A DNA stretch of 26,294 nt from an uncultured Collinsella sp. (GCA_958437495.1 CAUBOH010000022.1:1-26294), one strand, 5' to 3'; shown: positions 7,504 to 16,139, counted from the stretch's first letter. Translations and numbers: made by a program. The notes: a model not told the origin generated them from the sequence alone.

Positions 7504-8358
7504 ATGGGCAAAGCACTCAAGCGCTGGTGGCCGCTCTTTATGCTGCCCACGTGCCTGGCGTTTATGATCGGGTTCGTGATCCCCTTTATCCAGGGCTTCT
7601 ATCTCTCGTTCTGCCAGTTTATTACCATTAACAACGCGCATTTTGTCGGTATCGAGAACTACGTGCGCGCGCTGTCCGATCCGCAGTTTGCTACGTCGTT
7701 CTTCTTTACGGTGGCGTTTGCCTTCCTGTCGACGGTGCTCATCAACGTGATTGCCCTCGCCATCGCGCAGGCGCTCACCCGCAAGGCGCTCAAGGGCACC
7801 AACATCTTCCGTACGATCTTCTTTATGCCTAACCTGATTGGCGGAATCGTGCTGGGCTACATTTGGCAGATTCTGATCAACTGCCTGCTCTCCAACGTGG
7901 GCGCCCAGCTCATCGCCCTTAACTCTGCTGCTGGCTTCTGGGGCCTTATCATCCTGACCCTGTGGCAGCAGGTCGGCTACATGATGATCATCTACATCGC
8001 TGGTCTGCAGTCCATTCCGTCCGACTACATCGAGGCCGCCAAGGTCGACGGCGCCACGGCATGGCAGACGTTTTGGAAGGTTAAGATCCCTAACCTGATG
8101 CCGACGATCACCATCTGCCTGTTCCTGTCCATCACCAACGGCTTTAAGCTGTTCGACCAGAACCTCGCCCTTACCGGTGGCGCCCCGGCGCACTCCACCG
8201 AGATGCTCGCCCTGAACATCTACAACACGTTCTATTCGCGTGCTGGTATCGCATGGCAGGGCATCGGTCAGGCCAAGGCAGTTATCTTCTGCATCCTGGT
8301 CGTCGCCATCTCCATGATTCAGCTTAAGGCCACGAGGTCCAAGGAGGTGCAGCAGTAA
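7504..8358 (+). CDS. sugar ABC transporter permease (MalF-like)
   Basis: A 284-residue integral membrane protein with about six hydrophobic segments. The cytoplasmic EAA loop is EAAKVDGATAWQTFWKVKIP, the contact point for the ATPase. Its place directly after the binding protein and before a second permease fits the first permease of a carbohydrate uptake-1 system. The ribosome-binding site is AAAGGA. Its stop overlaps the next start by one base (TAATG), so translation is probably coupled. Confidence 0.92.
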   Translation: MGKALKRWWPLFMLPTCLAFMIGFVIPFIQGFYLSFCQFITINNAHFVGIENYVRALSDPQFATSFFFTVAFAFLSTVLINVIALAIAQALTRKALKGTNIFRTIFFMPNLIGGIVLGYIWQILINCLLSNVGAQLIALNSAAGFWGLIILTLWQQVGYMMIIYIAGLQSIPSDYIEAAKVDGATAWQTFWKVKIPNLMPTITICLFLSITNGFKLFDQNLALTGGAPAHSTEMLALNIYNTFYSRAGIAWQGIGQAKAVIFCILVVAISMIQLKATRSKEVQQ

Positions 8359-9197
8359 TGAAACGCGATAAGGCTATCAACCGCGCGCTCTCGATTTTCT
8401 TTACGATCCTGTCGCTCGCATGGATCTACCCCGTGTTCATGATTGCGCTCAATTCCTTTAAGAAAGCGACCGCAATCAGCACCACCACGGCGTTCGACCT
8501 GCTCACGCCCGAGTCGTTCAACGGCCTTGCAAACTACGTGCACGCCCTTAACGAGCAGGGCTTTGCCTCGGCATTTATGTACTCGCTCATTATCACGGTT
8601 ACGTCGGTCGTGCTGATCTTGGTGTGCTGCTCCATGTGCGCTTGGTACGTGGTTCGCGTCAACAGCAAGATCTCGAACTTCTTCTATTACCTGTTCGTGT
8701 TCTCGATGGTCGTACCCTTCCAGATGCTCATGTTCACGCTGTCCAATTTGGCGGACCGCATCGGCTTTAACACGCCGTTCAACATCTGCTTTATCTATCT
8801 GGGCTTTGGCGCGGGCCTGGCGGTCTTTATGTTCGCCGGCTTTGTAAAGAACATCCCGCTCGAGATCGAGGAGGCGGCCATGATTGACGGCTGCAACCCG
8901 GTCCAGGTGTTCTTTAAGATCGTCCTTCCCATCATGAAGCCCACCTATCTTTCGGTCGGCATCCTCGAGACCATGTGGGTCTGGAACGACTATCTGCTGC
9001 CCTACCTTACGCTCGACTCCACCAAGTACAAGACCATTCCTATCTTGATTCAGTACTTCCGCGGCGGCTATGGCCACGTCGAGCTCGGCCCCATGATGGC
9101 CTGCATCATGATGGTCGTTGTCCCCATCGTCATCATGTACATCTTCTGCCAGAAGTACATCATCGACGGCGTGGTGGCAGGTGCCGTCAAGGGCTGA
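8358..9197 (+). CDS. sugar ABC transporter permease (MalG-like)
   Basis: A 279-residue inner-membrane permease with about six membrane segments. Its EAA loop reads EEAAMIDGCNPVQVFFKIVLP, and WVWNDYLLPYLTL follows as in MalG-type subunits. It starts inside the TAA of the preceding permease, and the GGAGG of GTCCAAGGAGGTGCAG serves as ribosome-binding site. It should form the heterodimeric channel with the preceding protein. Confidence 0.92.
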   Translation: MKRDKAINRALSIFFTILSLAWIYPVFMIALNSFKKATAISTTTAFDLLTPESFNGLANYVHALNEQGFASAFMYSLIITVTSVVLILVCCSMCAWYVVRVNSKISNFFYYLFVFSMVVPFQMLMFTLSNLADRIGFNTPFNICFIYLGFGAGLAVFMFAGFVKNIPLEIEEAAMIDGCNPVQVFFKIVLPIMKPTYLSVGILETMWVWNDYLLPYLTLDSTKYKTIPILIQYFRGGYGHVELGPMMACIMMVVVPIVIMYIFCQKYIIDGVVAGAVKG

Positions 9198-9222
9198 TGC
9201 CGTAACTGTTTTGCAAGTTTCT

Positions 9223-9247
9223 GCGGCGCCCCTCAGCGTGGCGCCGC
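9223..9247 (+). other. intercistronic hairpin before the ATPase gene
   Basis: An 8-bp perfect GC-only stem (9223-9230 with 9240-9247) in the 68-nt gap between the second permease and the ATPase, with no T run. It may tune message stability or translation of the ATPase. Confidence 0.5.
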
Positions 9248-9265
9248 GTATCGAAAGGTAGAGAC

Positions 9266-10465
9266 ATGGCCGAGATCGTTCTCAAACATGTTCAGAAGGT
9301 GTATCCCAACAACGAGTCCAAAAAGAAGGGCTTCTTTGGCAAAAAGAAGAAGACCGAGGAGAAGAAGCACAACCTCAAGGTTACCGAGGACGGCGTGCTC
9401 GCGGTGGAGGACTTTAACCTCACCGTGCATGACCAGGAGTTTATCGTTCTCGTTGGCCCGTCTGGCTGCGGCAAGTCCACGACGATGCGCATGGTCGCTG
9501 GCCTAGAGGACATCACCTCCGGCGACGTGCTCATCGACGGCAAGCGCGTCAACGACGTGGCACCCAAGGACCGCGACATCGCCATGGTGTTCCAAAGCTA
9601 CGCTCTGTACCCCAATATGACGGTGTACGAGAACATGGCGTTTACGCTTGAGCTCAAGAAGGTCCCCAAGGACGAGATCGACCGCAAGGTTCGCTCCGCT
9701 GCCGAGATCTTGGGTATCACCGAGTACCTCGACCGTAAGCCCAAGGCGCTTTCGGGCGGCCAGCGTCAGCGTGTTGCTATCGGCCGCGCCATCGTGCGTG
9801 ATCCTAAGGTCTTCCTGATGGACGAGCCGCTGTCCAACCTGGACGCCAAGCTGCGTAACCAGATGCGTGCCGAGCTCATCAAGCTGCGCCACGAGATCAA
9901 GGGCACGTTCATCTACGTCACCCACGACCAGACCGAGGCCATGACCCTCGGCGATCGCATCGTGGTCATGAAGGACGGCGTTGTCCAGCAGATTGCCACC
10001 CCGCAGGAGGTCTTCAACCATCCCGCGAACATCTTCGTCGCCGGCTTTATCGGCGTGCCGCAGATGAACTTCTTCGATGCCCAGCTGGTGCGCTCGGGCA
10101 ACGGCTTTACCGTCAAGACCGAGGATATGAACGTGGCGCTCGCCCCCGAGACCTGCGCTCAGCTTGCTCTCAACTGGGATGGTGGCGACGTGAAGGAGAT
10201 CACGGCCGGCGTGCGCCCCGAGCAGATCCTGCTTGCCGACAAGGACGAGGAGGGTGCGCTCCAGGGTACCGTCGAGGTGACCGAGCTCATGGGTTCGACC
10301 GAGCATGTCCACGTGACCGCTCCCGATGGCCAGTTCGTCCTGATCATTCCCGTTGTCGACCTTGAGGCCAAGGGTGCGCTCAAGGCGGGCGACTCCATCT
10401 GGTTTAAGTTCGAGAAGAACGCGACCCATCTCTTCGATAAGGTGTCTGGCAAGAACCTTATCTAG
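9266..10465 (+). CDS. msmX: carbohydrate ABC transporter ATPase, MsmX/UgpC type
   Basis: A 399-residue ATPase that should power the two permeases. It has Walker A GPSGCGKST (residues 64-72), signature LSGGQRQRVAIGRA, Walker B VFLMDEPLSNLD and the switch histidine in YVTHDQTEAMTL, then a C-terminal regulatory TOBE-type domain. Unlike MsmX as I remember it, a stretch rich in lysine and glutamate (about residues 16-37, with KKKGFFGKKKKTEEKK) is inserted between the first two strands, before Walker A. The gene follows the permeases by 68 nt and has its own ribosome-binding site (GAAAGGTAGAG). An ATPase encoded in the operon is notable because MsmX proteins often serve several transporters from elsewhere. 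Confidence 0.93.
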   Translation: MAEIVLKHVQKVYPNNESKKKGFFGKKKKTEEKKHNLKVTEDGVLAVEDFNLTVHDQEFIVLVGPSGCGKSTTMRMVAGLEDITSGDVLIDGKRVNDVAPKDRDIAMVFQSYALYPNMTVYENMAFTLELKKVPKDEIDRKVRSAAEILGITEYLDRKPKALSGGQRQRVAIGRAIVRDPKVFLMDEPLSNLDAKLRNQMRAELIKLRHEIKGTFIYVTHDQTEAMTLGDRIVVMKDGVVQQIATPQEVFNHPANIFVAGFIGVPQMNFFDAQLVRSGNGFTVKTEDMNVALAPETCAQLALNWDGGDVKEITAGVRPEQILLADKDEEGALQGTVEVTELMGSTEHVHVTAPDGQFVLIIPVVDLEAKGALKAGDSIWFKFEKNATHLFDKVSGKNLI

Positions 10466-10533
10466 GCCCGGTGCATCCAGGCCCTCCCTTTGGGCGACTG
10501 CGGTATTGCCATCCTTTTGCCGCGGTCACATAT

Positions 10534-10577
10534 AAGGCTCCCCTCCCGTCCATTGGGCGAGAGGGGAGCCTTTCTTT
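10534..10577 (+). terminator. intrinsic terminator of the ABC operon
   Basis: A 12-bp perfect stem AAGGCTCCCCTC / GAGGGGAGCCTT (10534-10545 with 10561-10572) followed by TTTCTTTG. Confidence 0.9.
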
Positions 10578-10605
10578 GTGTCGGGGTTGTCCATCTGTCA
10601 GCTTA

Positions 10606-10820
10606 TCTTGATCTGTAACAGGAGGAGAGCCAAAGTCGGTCTAGATGTTACAGAACGAGACGGCGTCGAGCTGTCTGTCCTTTCATCTCGATCTGTAACA
10701 CGAAGGACTGATTCCAGCAGTTACCTGTTACAGTTCGAGACAGTCCATCGAAACAATTTCGTTTATCTAGATTTGTAACAGGTAGACTCAATTTTGCCGG
10801 CTAGATGTTACAGACCGAGA
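10606..10820. repeat. array of six 15-nt repeats in alternating orientation, exact 40-nt period
   Basis: Six copies related to TGTTACAGATCGAGA begin at 10606, 10646, 10686, 10726, 10766 and 10806, each exactly 40 nt after the last. Odd copies are in reverse orientation and even copies forward. All five spacers are exactly 25 nt and mostly unlike each other. Equivalently, there are three 55-nt units (10606-10660, 10686-10740, 10766-10820), each a 15-nt inverted repeat around a 25-nt loop. TGTTACA is invariant in all six copies. The array lies between the terminators of two convergent transcription units, with no gene. I do not recognise the element. Confidence 0.9.
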
Positions 10821-10856
10821 TTTTTGGTCGAGGCAGGCTATGGGCGGCGTATGGGT

Positions 10857-10892
10857 ACAAAAAACGGAGCCGCGTTGCCGCGACTCCGTTTT
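10857..10892 (-). terminator. intrinsic terminator of glgP
   Basis: A 14-bp stem with one mismatch (10861-10874 with 10879-10892, loop TTGC). On the minus strand it is followed by a run of T, after the glgP stop at 10918. The other arm ends in TTTT, so it may work in both directions. Confidence 0.85.
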
Positions 10893-10917
10893 CAAGAGGA
10901 TGGGTAAGGGAATCGAA

Positions 10918-13185
10918 TTAGCTCAGGTGCCAGATCTCGTCGTTGTACTGGGAGATTGTGCGGTCGGACGAGAAGGTGCCGGCGTTGGCGATGTTGATCA
11001 GCGCCTTGCGCATCCAAGCGTCCTGGTCCTCGTAGTCAGCTAGCACGCGCTCTTTGGTCTGGATGTACTCCTCAATGTCGAGCAGGGCCATAAACCAGTC
11101 CTTGCCCTTAATGTCGTCGTGCAGGCGCTGCAGGCGCTCGGCGTTGCCGGTCGCCATAAAGGCCGGGTTGGTGATGAAATCCACCAGCAGTTTAATGCCG
11201 GGCTTGCAGTAGAGCGCACCGGCGTTGTAGGTGCCGTCGGCGTAGAGCTTTTCGACCTGTTTGGACGAGGCACCAAAGGTGTAGATGTTCTCGTCGCCCA
11301 CGAGCTCGGCAATCTCCACGTTGGCACCGTCGAGCGTGCATAGGGTCAAAGCGCCGTTGAGCATGAACTTCATGTTAGAGGTGCCGCTCGCCTCCTTGGA
11401 GGCCAGGCTGATCTGCTCGGAGATGTCGGCAGCGGGAATCACGCGCTCGGCGGCGGTGACGTTGTAGTTCTCGATCATGACGACCTGCAGGTAGGGGGCC
11501 ACGTCGGGGTCGTTGGCAATCCACTGGGAAAGCGTCAGTATTAGGTGGATGATGTCCTGGGCGATGGTATAGGCAGGCGCTGCTTTGCCGCCAAAGATGA
11601 TGGTGACGGGGTGTTCGGGCTTGTTACCGTTCTTGATGTCGAGATACTTCCAGATGATGTAGAGCGCGAGCATCTGCTGGCGCTTGTACTCGTGGATACG
11701 CTTGACCTGGACGTCGATGATGGCGTTGGAGGGGATCGTCACGCCCTGTTCGAGCGCCATAAACTCGCGCATGATGGTTTTGGCTTCGGCCTTGGTAGCG
11801 GCCAAGCGCTCAAGAATGCTCTTATCGTCGACGAAGTCGGCGAGTTTGCTCAAGTCGCCGGTGCTGCGCCAATCGGTACCGATCACATCGTCGAGCAGGC
11901 TGGCAAGCGCGGGGTTGGCTCCCTGGATCCAGCGGCGGAAGGTGATGCCGTTGGTCTTATTGGAGAACTTCTCGGGGTAGATCTCGTAGAACGGATGAAG
12001 CTCGGTGTCTTCCAGAATCTTGGTGTGGAGTGCGGCGACGCCGTTGATGGAGAATCCAAAGTGGATGTCCATGTGGGCCATGTGGACGGTGTCGTACTCG
12101 TCGATGATGGCGACGCGCGGGTCGTCGTGCTCGGCCTTTGCGATCTCATCGAGCTTGACGATAATGTCGGCGATGGCAGGGGAGACCTTCTGCAGGCTGG
12201 TGAGTGGCCACTTCTCGAGCGCCTCGGCAAGAATCGTGTGGTTAGTGTAGGCGACCATGGAGCGTACGATGGACACGGCCTCGTCAAACTCGATGTCGTG
12301 CTCGGTGGTGAGCAAGCGAATGAGCTCGGGGATGACCATGGTGGGGTGCGTGTCGTTAATCTGGACCACGGCGTAGTCAGCCAGATCGTGCAGATTGCTG
12401 CCGCGCTCGATGGCCTCGTCGATCAGGAGCTGGGCGGCGTTGCTCACCATGAAGTATTCCTGGTAGATGCGAAGCAAGCGGCCCTGCTCGTCGGAATCGT
12501 CGGGGTAGAGGAGCAAGGTGAGGTTCTTGGCGATCTCGGTCTTGTCGAAGTCGATGGAGCTGCCGGGTACCAGGCTGTCGTCGACGCTTGCCAGGTCGAA
12601 CAGACGCAGGCGATTCTTGGCGGGCTGGCCGTAGCCGGGCACGTCGATGTTGACGAGCTTGGAGGTAACGGCAAAGTCGCCGAACTCAACAGTGTAGGAG
12701 CGGTCGTCATCAATCAGGATATCCTGCTCGCCGAGCCACTCGTCGGGGACGGCCTTCTGCTGATTGTCGACAAAGCGCTGACGGAACAGGCCGTAGTGGT
12801 AGTTGAGGCCCACGCCGTCGCCGGTCAGGCCCAGCGTGGCGATGGAATCCAGGAAGCACGCGGCCAGGCGGCCCAGACCACCGTTGCCGAGCGACGGCTC
12901 GACCTCAAACTCCTCAATCTTATTGAGGTCGTGGCCCGCGGCGGTGAGCTGGTCCTTAACCTCGCCATAGATACCGAGGTCGATCATGTTGTTGATGAGT
13001 AGCTTGCCGATCAAGAATTCGGCGGAGATGTAATAGAGCTTTTTCTTGCCATTGTTGAGCGGGCAGGCGGCTGAGCGCTCCTGCACGAGCTTAACGAGCA
13101 GTTTGTAAATGCGACGGGCATCGAGCTGCTCGAGCGAGATGCCAAAAGACTGCTCGGCGAGTTCTGCGAGATTGATACGGGGCAT
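10918..13185 (-). CDS. glgP: glycogen/maltodextrin phosphorylase
   Basis: A 755-residue GH/GT35 phosphorylase that releases glucose-1-phosphate from the non-reducing end of alpha-1,4-glucans, using pyridoxal phosphate. The cofactor motif EASGTSNMKFMLNGAL is present, with the Schiff-base lysine at K606, followed by CTLDGANVEI. Near the N-terminus, GNGGLGRLAACFLDS and GVGLNYHYGLF are typical. It is somewhat shorter than the usual 790-840 residues. I chose ATG 13185 because GGAGG lies 4 nt upstream and homology begins there; an upstream in-frame start at 13269 would overlap a hairpin. It is 129 nt downstream of malQ on the same strand. Confidence 0.95.
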   Translation of the reverse strand: MPRINLAELAEQSFGISLEQLDARRIYKLLVKLVQERSAACPLNNGKKKLYYISAEFLIGKLLINNMIDLGIYGEVKDQLTAAGHDLNKIEEFEVEPSLGNGGLGRLAACFLDSIATLGLTGDGVGLNYHYGLFRQRFVDNQQKAVPDEWLGEQDILIDDDRSYTVEFGDFAVTSKLVNIDVPGYGQPAKNRLRLFDLASVDDSLVPGSSIDFDKTEIAKNLTLLLYPDDSDEQGRLLRIYQEYFMVSNAAQLLIDEAIERGSNLHDLADYAVVQINDTHPTMVIPELIRLLTTEHDIEFDEAVSIVRSMVAYTNHTILAEALEKWPLTSLQKVSPAIADIIVKLDEIAKAEHDDPRVAIIDEYDTVHMAHMDIHFGFSINGVAALHTKILEDTELHPFYEIYPEKFSNKTNGITFRRWIQGANPALASLLDDVIGTDWRSTGDLSKLADFVDDKSILERLAATKAEAKTIMREFMALEQGVTIPSNAIIDVQVKRIHEYKRQQMLALYIIWKYLDIKNGNKPEHPVTIIFGGKAAPAYTIAQDIIHLILTLSQWIANDPDVAPYLQVVMIENYNVTAAERVIPAADISEQISLASKEASGTSNMKFMLNGALTLCTLDGANVEIAELVGDENIYTFGASSKQVEKLYADGTYNAGALYCKPGIKLLVDFITNPAFMATGNAERLQRLHDDIKGKDWFMALLDIEEYIQTKERVLADYEDQDAWMRKALINIANAGTFSSDRTISQYNDEIWHLS

Positions 13186-13231
13186 GTTTCCTCCTGTGAT
13201 GGGTTGATTACATGTCTGCAATTCATAAGAA

Positions 13232-13267
13232 GCCCGCGCGAGGGGGTTGGGGTGGCCTCGCGCGGGC
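13232..13267 (-). terminator. hairpin between malQ and glgP, possible partial terminator
   Basis: A perfect 12-bp stem GCCCGCGCGAGG / CCTCGCGCGGGC. On the minus strand it is followed by TTCTTAT, a weak T tract. It could terminate part of the malQ transcripts or only separate the two messages. glgP may therefore depend partly on readthrough. Confidence 0.55.
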
Positions 13268-13313
13268 AAGCAAGCGCGTCCGCACGGTGTGGTGGGGTCG
13301 GGCGCGGTGGCTC

Positions 13314-14819
13314 CTATTGGGGAAGCTCGATTTCGGCTTCCGATGGGATGCGGAAGTAGGTCTCGGTCCAGTCGGTAAGCTTGTGCTCGAGCTCGCGGGT
13401 GATGGCGCCATCGAGCATGCGCCAGGTCCAGTTGCCACCCAGGGTGGCAGGGGTGTTGATGCGCGCCTCATTGCCCAGGTTAAGCAGGTCCTGCATGGTG
13501 TAGATGCAGGTATCGCTCACGCTGGCGGCGATGGTTCGGTTGAGCGCGTCGGTTATGGACTCGCCTGCCTGCTGATGGGTGTACAGGGCTGCCTGCTCGC
13601 GCTGACGCGGCGTGGCCGTACCCTCGAACCAACCACGCGCCGTCTCGTTGTCGTGCGTGCCTACATAGGCGACGGTGTTGGCGATGTAGTTATGCGGCAG
13701 GTAATACGAGTTGGTGCCCTCAAAGGCAAACTGCAAGATCTTCATGCCGGGGAAGCCCGAGGTGTCGCGCATATCGATGACGCCGGGGGTAAGGAAGCCC
13801 AGATCCTCGGCGATAATGGGCAGCGTGCCGAGTTTTTCCTCGAGCGTCTTGAAGAGCTTGAGGCCGGGACCCTGTGTCCACGAACCGTAGGACGAGTCGG
13901 GCGAGGAGAACGGCACCTCCCAGTAGGCCTCGAAGCCACGGAAGTGGTCCAGACGGATAACGTCGTACATGTTGAGTGCGGCGCAGATGCGGCCTTCCCA
14001 CCAGGAGAAGCCGTCTCCTTCCATGGCATCCCAGTCATAGATGGGATTGCCCCAGTACTGGCCGGTGGCGGAGAACTGATCGGGCGGTGTGCCGGCGACA
14101 CTGACGGGGTTGCCGGCGGCGTCGATCTTAAAGAGCTCGGGGCTTGCCCACATCTCGACGGAGTCGCGCGAGACGTAGATAGGCAGGTCGCCGATGATCA
14201 AGATGTCGCGTTCGTTGGCGTATGCCTTGAGGCGGCTCCATTGGCGGTCGAAGAAGTACTGCGTCATCTGGTGGTAGAGCATGCGCGCGGGATGGGCGGC
14301 GCAGACCTTGGCAGATGCTTCGCCGCGGGTGCGCAGTTCTGCAGGCCACTCCCAAAAGGCCTTGAGTCCGCACTCCTCTTTGACGGTCATGAACTCGCAG
14401 TAGGGAATGAGCCAGTCTTCGTTTGCCTGGACGAAGTCGTCGAAATCGGCTGGCTTGTCGGAGGCGAAGCGTTCGACGGCACGGTCGAGAATCTGGCGGC
14501 GACCGCTAAAAATCGCGCCATAGTCAACGTTGTTGGGATCGGAGCCCAGATACACACCGTCGATATCGCGCTGCTCCAGATAGCCGGCCTCGATAAGCTC
14601 GGCAAAATCGATGAAATTGGGGTTACCCGCACGGGCCGAGAACGACTGATAGGGCGAGTCGCCATAGCTTGTCGTCGTAAGGGGCAGAATCTGCCAATAA
14701 TGTTGTTTGCACGAGGCGAGGAAATCGACAAAGTCGTAGGCATTCCAGCCAAAGCCGCCGATGCCGTACGGTCCGGGCAGGGACGAGATGGGCATGAGAA
14801 CACCGCTTGCACGCTCCAT
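13314..14819 (-). CDS. malQ: 4-alpha-glucanotransferase (amylomaltase), GH77
   Basis: A 501-residue GH77 enzyme that transfers alpha-1,4-glucan segments between chains, making maltodextrins long enough for GlgP. Catalytic residues match the family: D291 in VIRLDHFRG (nucleophile), E338 in IIAEDLG (acid/base) and D390 in YVGTHDNETARGW. The spacing agrees with the well-studied Thermus enzyme as I remember it, supporting ATG 14819 (MERASGVLMPISSLPGPYGIGG). The open frame extends to 14981, but the extra 54 residues lack homology and would cross the promoter region. The ribosome-binding site is weak (GGTGAG). Confidence 0.94.
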   Translation of the reverse strand: MERASGVLMPISSLPGPYGIGGFGWNAYDFVDFLASCKQHYWQILPLTTTSYGDSPYQSFSARAGNPNFIDFAELIEAGYLEQRDIDGVYLGSDPNNVDYGAIFSGRRQILDRAVERFASDKPADFDDFVQANEDWLIPYCEFMTVKEECGLKAFWEWPAELRTRGEASAKVCAAHPARMLYHQMTQYFFDRQWSRLKAYANERDILIIGDLPIYVSRDSVEMWASPELFKIDAAGNPVSVAGTPPDQFSATGQYWGNPIYDWDAMEGDGFSWWEGRICAALNMYDVIRLDHFRGFEAYWEVPFSSPDSSYGSWTQGPGLKLFKTLEEKLGTLPIIAEDLGFLTPGVIDMRDTSGFPGMKILQFAFEGTNSYYLPHNYIANTVAYVGTHDNETARGWFEGTATPRQREQAALYTHQQAGESITDALNRTIAASVSDTCIYTMQDLLNLGNEARINTPATLGGNWTWRMLDGAITRELEHKLTDWTETYFRIPSEAEIELPQ

Positions 14820-14903
14820 GGATGTGCTCACCAACCTTCTTGTTGTGGGATCGGCCTGCAGATGGGTGAACAGCCCGTCCCGAGTTTTAGAGTCGATGTC
14901 CCT

Positions 14904-14928
14904 ATTGTAGAACATGTTGTTTAAACAT
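14904..14928 (-). promoter_or_regulatory. malQ promoter region with a TGTTTAAACA palindrome
   Basis: TACAAT (minus strand, 14909-14904) is a plausible -10. Just upstream, TGTTTAAACA (14918-14927) is a perfect 10-bp palindrome lying between the -10 and any -35, where a repressor would compete with RNA polymerase. It is the best match to the shared palindrome of this window. Confidence 0.5.
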
Positions 14929-14982
14929 GTATAGGCGAGATTAAAAAGTTGGCCCATTTTCGGTAAATGGTTACGCGCCATG

Positions 14983-15017
14983 AAAAAAGCCCCGGTCTCA
15001 CATCGTGAGATCGGGGC
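14983..15017 (-). terminator. intrinsic terminator of galE
   Basis: A 13-bp stem with one wobble or mismatch, GCCCCGATCTCAC / GTGAGACCGGGGC read on the minus strand (15017-14989, loop GAT), followed by TTTTTT. Confidence 0.9.
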
Positions 15018-15040
15018 AAGAGCGGTATGTAGGTTTTTTG

Positions 15041-16102
15041 CTACTCGGCGTCGGCGAAGCCGTTGGGGTTATGGCTCTGCCAATTCCAGCTGTCGCGGCA
15101 CATGTCCGCGATATCGTACTGGGCCTTCCAGCCCATCATGCGCTCGGCCTTGGAGGCATCGCACCAGTTGGCGGCGATATCGCCGGCACGGCGCTCGCGA
15201 ATCACATAGGGCAGCTCCTTGCCGCACGCCTTGGAGAAGGCGGCGACGACCTCGAGCACCGAGGTGCCGGTGCCGGTGCCCAGGTTAAAGATCTCGACGC
15301 CGGTTTTGCCGTTCATCCAGTTAAGGGCGGCAACGTGACCAGAGGCCAGATCGCACACGTGGATGTAGTCGCGCACGCCGGTGCCGTCGGGGGTGGGGTA
15401 GTCGTTGCCAAAGACCTGAACGGCCTCGAGCTTGCCCACGGCGACCTGGGCGACATAGGGCACCAGGTTGTTGGGGATGCCCTTGGGGTCCTCGCCGATC
15501 AGGCCCGACGGATGAGCACCGATGGGGTTGAAGTAACGGAGCAGCACGACGTCCCACTCGGGGTCGGCGGTGTGGACATCCATGAGGATCTGCTCAATCA
15601 TCCACTTGGTCCAACCGTAGGGGTTGGTCGCGGGCTTCTTGGGGTCTTCCTCGGTGACAGGCGGATTGTCCGGATCGCCGTAGACGGTCGAGGAGCTCGA
15701 GAAGATGATGGACTTGCAGCCATGGTTGCGCATGACGTCAATGAGTACCAGGGTGTTCTCGATATTGTTGTGGTAGTACTCGACGGGCTTGCTCACCGAT
15801 TCGCCGACGGCCTTAAAGCCGGCGAAGTGGATGACGCGGTCGATCTGGTGGGTATCGAAGATCTTGTTCATCGCATCGCGGTCGAGCACGTTGGCCTCGT
15901 AGAAGGTGAGGTTCTTGGCGGCCTTGTCGCCCACGATGGACTTGACGCGGTCGATGGCGACGGCGCTGGAGTTGGAGAGGTCATCGACGACGACGACCTG
16001 GTAGCCGCCCTCGAGCAGCTGAACGACGGTATGGGAACCGATGAAGCCGGCACCGCCGGTAACGAGGACGCAGGTGTCTTTGGGGTCGAGTGCTTGGGAC
16101 AT
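15041..16102 (-). CDS. galE: UDP-glucose 4-epimerase
   Basis: A 353-residue short-chain dehydrogenase-type epimerase that interconverts UDP-glucose and UDP-galactose using bound NAD. It has the Rossmann motif TGGAGFIGSH (residues 15-24), SSSSTVYG (136-142 region), catalytic Tyr and Lys in YGWTK (Y162, K166), and LLRYFNPIGAHPSG. ATG 16102 is chosen because GGAG lies 6 nt upstream; the frame is open further upstream but without homology. It probably supports galactose use and cell-surface polysaccharide. It is a single-gene unit with its own promoter and terminator. Confidence 0.96.
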   Translation of the reverse strand: MSQALDPKDTCVLVTGGAGFIGSHTVVQLLEGGYQVVVVDDLSNSSAVAIDRVKSIVGDKAAKNLTFYEANVLDRDAMNKIFDTHQIDRVIHFAGFKAVGESVSKPVEYYHNNIENTLVLIDVMRNHGCKSIIFSSSSTVYGDPDNPPVTEEDPKKPATNPYGWTKWMIEQILMDVHTADPEWDVVLLRYFNPIGAHPSGLIGEDPKGIPNNLVPYVAQVAVGKLEAVQVFGNDYPTPDGTGVRDYIHVCDLASGHVAALNWMNGKTGVEIFNLGTGTGTSVLEVVAAFSKACGKELPYVIRERRAGDIAANWCDASKAERMMGWKAQYDIADMCRDSWNWQSHNPNGFADAE

Positions 16103-16139
16103 GTAGTCTCCTATCGAATCAGGAACACTTCTTGAGGGC

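Noticed and set aside
10578..10778. 66-residue plus-strand open frame across the repeat array
   Set aside because: No homology or good ribosome-binding site, and it follows a terminator.
10606..10820. CRISPR array
   Set aside because: Repeats are only 15 nt, alternate in orientation and have 25-nt spacers; no cas genes are nearby.
11545..13002. 485-residue plus-strand open frame
   Set aside because: It lies wholly antisense to glgP and has the Asp/Val/Gly-rich look of a shadow frame in a GC-rich gene.
14820..14981. 54-residue N-terminal extension of MalQ
   Set aside because: It crosses the promoter and palindrome; catalytic residue numbering fits the family only with the start at 14819.
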